A stretch of DNA of 64,000 nt from Domibacillus sp. DTU_2020_1001157_1_SI_ALB_TIR_016 (GTDB taxonomy: Bacteria; Bacillota; Bacilli; Bacillales; Domibacillaceae). Location of the stretch: assembly GCF_032341995.1 (NCBI RefSeq), contig NZ_CP135438.1, positions 1,178,001 to 1,242,000 of the forward strand, read 5' to 3'. The first letter of the stretch is position 1. Every line of letters starts with the position of its first letter. The notes under the pieces are model-generated. The model was not told the origin of the DNA, did no database searches, and saw only the letters and a program-made list of their open reading frames with translations. The position numbers and the translations under genes were made by a program. Below are positions 61,555 to 64,000 of the stretch, in pieces.

Positions 61555-62871
61555 TTAAAAAATGGATATAGCTCCGGTCAACACTGCAACAACAATGACA
61601 AAAAGAGAACAAAGAATGGACCATTTAATCGCATACCGCTGAAATTCTCCAAGGTCGGTTTTCACCATGCCAACTAGCAGAAGGGTAGAAGCCACAAGCG
61701 GGCTTAAAAAATGAACCGGCTGGCCGAGAACGGAAGCCCGTGCTACTTCAACAGGATCGATTCCATAAGCGGATGCGGCTTCTGCTAAAATAGGCAGCAC
61801 ACCGAAATAGTAAGCGTCATTTGACAGGACAAATGTAAATGGCATGCTGGTTAATGCCACAACAAGCGGGAAGAAAGATCCTAACGATTCAGGAATGATA
61901 GCTACAAGTGAATTGGCAATGGCATCGACCATTTTGGTTCCTTCAAAAATACCAGTGAAGATGCCTGCAGCAAACACGAGCGTTACTACTGTTAAAGCAT
62001 TTCCGGCATGTGACAGCATCCGTTCTTTCTGCTGCTCTAAATTTGGATAATTGATCATAGAAGCAAGCACAAAACCAATTAAAAACAATACGGGTACCGG
62101 AAGAAGCCCCATCACTAAGATCACCATAACCGAAAGAACCAACAGCAGGTTTACCCACACTAATTTCGGGCGCTTAATATCTTCCTGCAGCGCATAGGCT
62201 GCTGCTGCTTCTGAAAGAGAAGCCTGATTCTGTGCAGCAAGATCAATTTCAATGACTCCAATACGTTCACGCTCCTTTTTGCCTAGAAGAAAAGCAATGC
62301 CGATCACACAAACCATGCCGCCAAACATCGTTGGAAGAAGTGGAATGAAAAAGTCTCCTGCATCAAGGCCTAACGATGTAATGGCTCTTGTGGCAGGACC
62401 GCCCCATGGTGTCATGCCGCTCATAATGCTTAAAGAAAGCAGGGAAATCGTCGCCAGAACAAACGGCTTCATCCCTAAACGTTTATAAAGCGGAAACATA
62501 GCGGAGATGGTAATCATATGAGTCGTTGTCCCATCACCATCGAGTGCAACCGTTAGTGCTAATACTGCGGTTCCAATTGCGATTTTAACCGGATCCCCTT
62601 TTACGATCTTTAGCATTTTCTGAATAAGAGGATCAAACAAACCCGCATCAATTAAAACACCGAAAAACAGGATAGCGAACAGGAGCAGGGCGGCTGAAGG
62701 CGCAACCGTTTTCAATCCCTCCATCATCATATCCCCAAGTTTGGAACCGAACCCGCCGATCACGGCAAAGAGGATAGGCACAATGGTAAGAGCCGCAACC
62801 GGAGTTAAACGTTTAGCCATAATCAAATACGTAAACACAACCACCATGGATATACCAAGTAGTGTAAGAAT
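61555..62871 (-). CDS. CitMHS-family metal-citrate:H+ symporter, probable ATT start
   Basis: About 438 residues and 11-12 helices, CitM/CitH type (divalent-metal citrate uptake): VALDGDGTTTHMI, SGMTPWGGPATR, LSNDAYYFGVLP and GQPVHFLSPLV are family hallmarks. The first in-frame ATG is 62847 (MVVVFTYLIM), but it has no SD. A strong GGAGGG lies at 62878-62883, seven bases before an in-frame ATT (62869-62871) that would add the residues LTLLGIS, giving the family's usual N-terminus (M-L-x-x-L-G-x-x-M-V-V-V-F). Start at ATT is therefore preferred. A cre-like site lies just upstream. Confidence 0.88.
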   Translation of the reverse strand: MLTLLGISMVVVFTYLIMAKRLTPVAALTIVPILFAVIGGFGSKLGDMMMEGLKTVAPSAALLLFAILFFGVLIDAGLFDPLIQKMLKIVKGDPVKIAIGTAVLALTVALDGDGTTTHMITISAMFPLYKRLGMKPFVLATISLLSLSIMSGMTPWGGPATRAITSLGLDAGDFFIPLLPTMFGGMVCVIGIAFLLGKKERERIGVIEIDLAAQNQASLSEAAAAYALQEDIKRPKLVWVNLLLVLSVMVILVMGLLPVPVLFLIGFVLASMINYPNLEQQKERMLSHAGNALTVVTLVFAAGIFTGIFEGTKMVDAIANSLVAIIPESLGSFFPLVVALTSMPFTFVLSNDAYYFGVLPILAEAASAYGIDPVEVARASVLGQPVHFLSPLVASTLLLVGMVKTDLGEFQRYAIKWSILCSLFVIVVAVLTGAISIF

Positions 62872-62888
62872 AAAAATCCCTCCTCGTA

Positions 62889-62904
62889 AAGTAATCGCTT
62901 ACAA
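62889..62904 (-). promoter_or_regulatory. cre-like site upstream of the citrate transporter
   Basis: On the minus strand TTGTAAGCGATTACTT matches the 16-base cre consensus at 15 positions (A to T at position 15). It ends six bases before the SD. CcpA repression of citM-type genes is known in B. subtilis. Confidence 0.65.
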
Positions 62905-63012
62905 GTGTTAAAAGGCCGTGTAAGATATGCTCTGTATTCAGCGTAATACAAGGAAATAGATAAAGGAAATACATTATTTTTTTGTTTTTTGATAAAAATT
63001 ATTTATAATCTA

Positions 63013-63037
63013 AAACGCAGGAAGTGTTCCTGCGTTT
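63013..63037 (-). terminator. Terminator after the LysR gene
   Basis: AAACGCAGGAA pairs perfectly with TTCCTGCGTTT over a three-base loop, followed by T-rich sequence on the minus strand. Confidence 0.7.
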
Positions 63038-63046
63038 CGAATACGA

Positions 63047-63910
63047 TTATATATTTTCTTTTTTGTTTAGAAAGTCGATAAAGGCTTTGACGGTAGAAAG
63101 CCTCAACGCATCCTGGCTGTACATAAGCCAGGTATTTCTTAAAACAGGCTCTCCGTTTTTAAAAGACAATCCATACGTGTGGAGGTTGTCTGAAGGCTGA
63201 AGGCAGATTTCCGGCAGGATCGAAACCCCAAGCCCCTGCTTGACCATTTCTTTACAGGTTTCCTGCCGATCGTTTTCCATCGTTACTCTAGGCGGATCCG
63301 GAAAGCGGTCATGCCACCAGCCATTCATTAAGTTTTTCAGGGAACTGTCCGTTTTATAATTGATAAAAGGAAGTTCAGGCAGGTCTTCCAAATCAACCTC
63401 TTCTTTTGAAATCAAACAAAGCCTCTCTTTATGCAGCAGTGTTTTGATGCCGTACCACTCATAGTTTCCGCGTAAAATGCCAAGCTGTACACTGGAGGAA
63501 TTTAAAAGGTGCATAATGTCCGTGCTCCATCCCGTGTTTACACTGAACTGAACATTTGGATACTGGGCGGAGAACTTTTTTAAAATCTTCGGCAGCTTAT
63601 ACTGGGCAAAATTGCTGGAAACGCCAAGGCGAAGGGTGCCTCTTACTTCATTTTGCATATTCAGCATGTAATCTTTTGTTTTTTGCAGTTTTTTGATCAT
63701 TTCTTCTGCGTAATCGGCTAAATAAATACCTTCGGATGTAAATTCAATGCCGCTTTTAATTTTAAAAAACAAGCTTGTGCCAAATTCTTTTTCTAGATTT
63801 TTTAAACGATAAGTGAGAGCGGGCTGTGAGATATATAAACGTTCAGCAGCCCGGCTGAAATTTTTCTCTTCATATAATACCCGAAGAGCCACCCAGTCTT
63901 TTTCATCCAT
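63047..63910 (-). CDS. LysR-family transcriptional regulator
   Basis: 287 residues: N-terminal winged HTH (KNFSRAAERLYISQPALTYRLKNLE, about 15-40) and C-terminal effector-binding domain (RGTLRLGVSSNFAQYKLPKIL onward). GGAGGCGGAAGGG precedes the ATG. It lies upstream of and co-directional with the CitMHS gene, separated by a terminator, and is a candidate regulator of citrate uptake, in place of the CitST system used in B. subtilis (inference). Confidence 0.85.
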   Translation of the reverse strand: MDEKDWVALRVLYEEKNFSRAAERLYISQPALTYRLKNLEKEFGTSLFFKIKSGIEFTSEGIYLADYAEEMIKKLQKTKDYMLNMQNEVRGTLRLGVSSNFAQYKLPKILKKFSAQYPNVQFSVNTGWSTDIMHLLNSSSVQLGILRGNYEWYGIKTLLHKERLCLISKEEVDLEDLPELPFINYKTDSSLKNLMNGWWHDRFPDPPRVTMENDRQETCKEMVKQGLGVSILPEICLQPSDNLHTYGLSFKNGEPVLRNTWLMYSQDALRLSTVKAFIDFLNKKENI

Positions 63911-64000
63911 TCCCTTCCGCCTCCATTTTTAGTTATAATTTTTTTTTTGCTTTTACCGAAAAAAATATGTATTTCATTTATCAGTATCTTTATCATACTA

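Overview
The window is a chromosomal segment of a low-to-moderate-GC, endospore-forming Bacillaceae member (Bacillus/Domibacillus-like; no species is claimed). The evidence is strong AGGAGG-type Shine-Dalgarno (SD) sites, frequent TTG/GTG starts, a spore protein (YyaC), CcpA, AraR, PhoP, FapR and Fur-type binding sites, and a GC-rich palindromic repeat of a kind common in Bacillaceae. No rRNA, tRNA or CRISPR array was recognised.

Layout. 1-5.3 kb: an operon of aldehyde dehydrogenase, Zn-alcohol dehydrogenase, TPP enzyme and TIM-barrel protein behind a doubled palindromic operator. 5.3-10.1 kb: two large secreted hydrolases behind a cre site. 10-24.7 kb: housekeeping and accessory genes, including alkaline phosphatase with a Pho box, fabI with a FapR-like site, an unusual pair of SMR transporters, a MocR regulator, ferredoxin, and LysE with an XRE-cupin regulator. 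25-27.7 kb: a GntR-controlled uronate/gluconate-type operon (Zn-dehydrogenase plus KduD) with two identical 18-bp operators. 27.8-28.6 kb: a decayed EamA transporter. 28.7-36 kb: a PhzF-family gene facing a Fur-boxed cntABCDFE-type operon for opine-metallophore import and export, without the cntKLM biosynthesis genes. 36.3-37.6 kb: SstT.

37.6-41 kb is the most unusual stretch. The minus strand carries several intrinsic terminators in a region almost free of genes. Three of them share upstream sequence with C-rich, anti-SD-like tracts and look like a family of small RNA genes. One copy has an IS200/IS605-type TnpB element (TTAC/TCAA ends, omega-RNA region) inserted in its upstream part. mqo lies between the copies.

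43.5-55.8 kb is a plant-polysaccharide and beta-glucoside island: a GH1 enzyme with a GntR/UTRA regulator, a secreted multidomain GH43 arabinanase behind an AraR-like operator, a second GntR/UTRA regulator divergent from a beta-glucoside PTS (EIIBCA), a 6-phospho-beta-glucosidase and a SemiSWEET. The PTS promoter has its operator exactly between -35 and -10 and a cre at the start site. 144-bp related repeats and a GC-rich REP-like element surround the arabinanase. 55.9-64 kb: MFS transporter, glutaredoxin with a coupled mini-ORF, SDR, YitT and YcxB-like membrane proteins, YyaC, and a CitMHS citrate transporter probably starting at ATT behind a cre-like site, with a LysR regulator.
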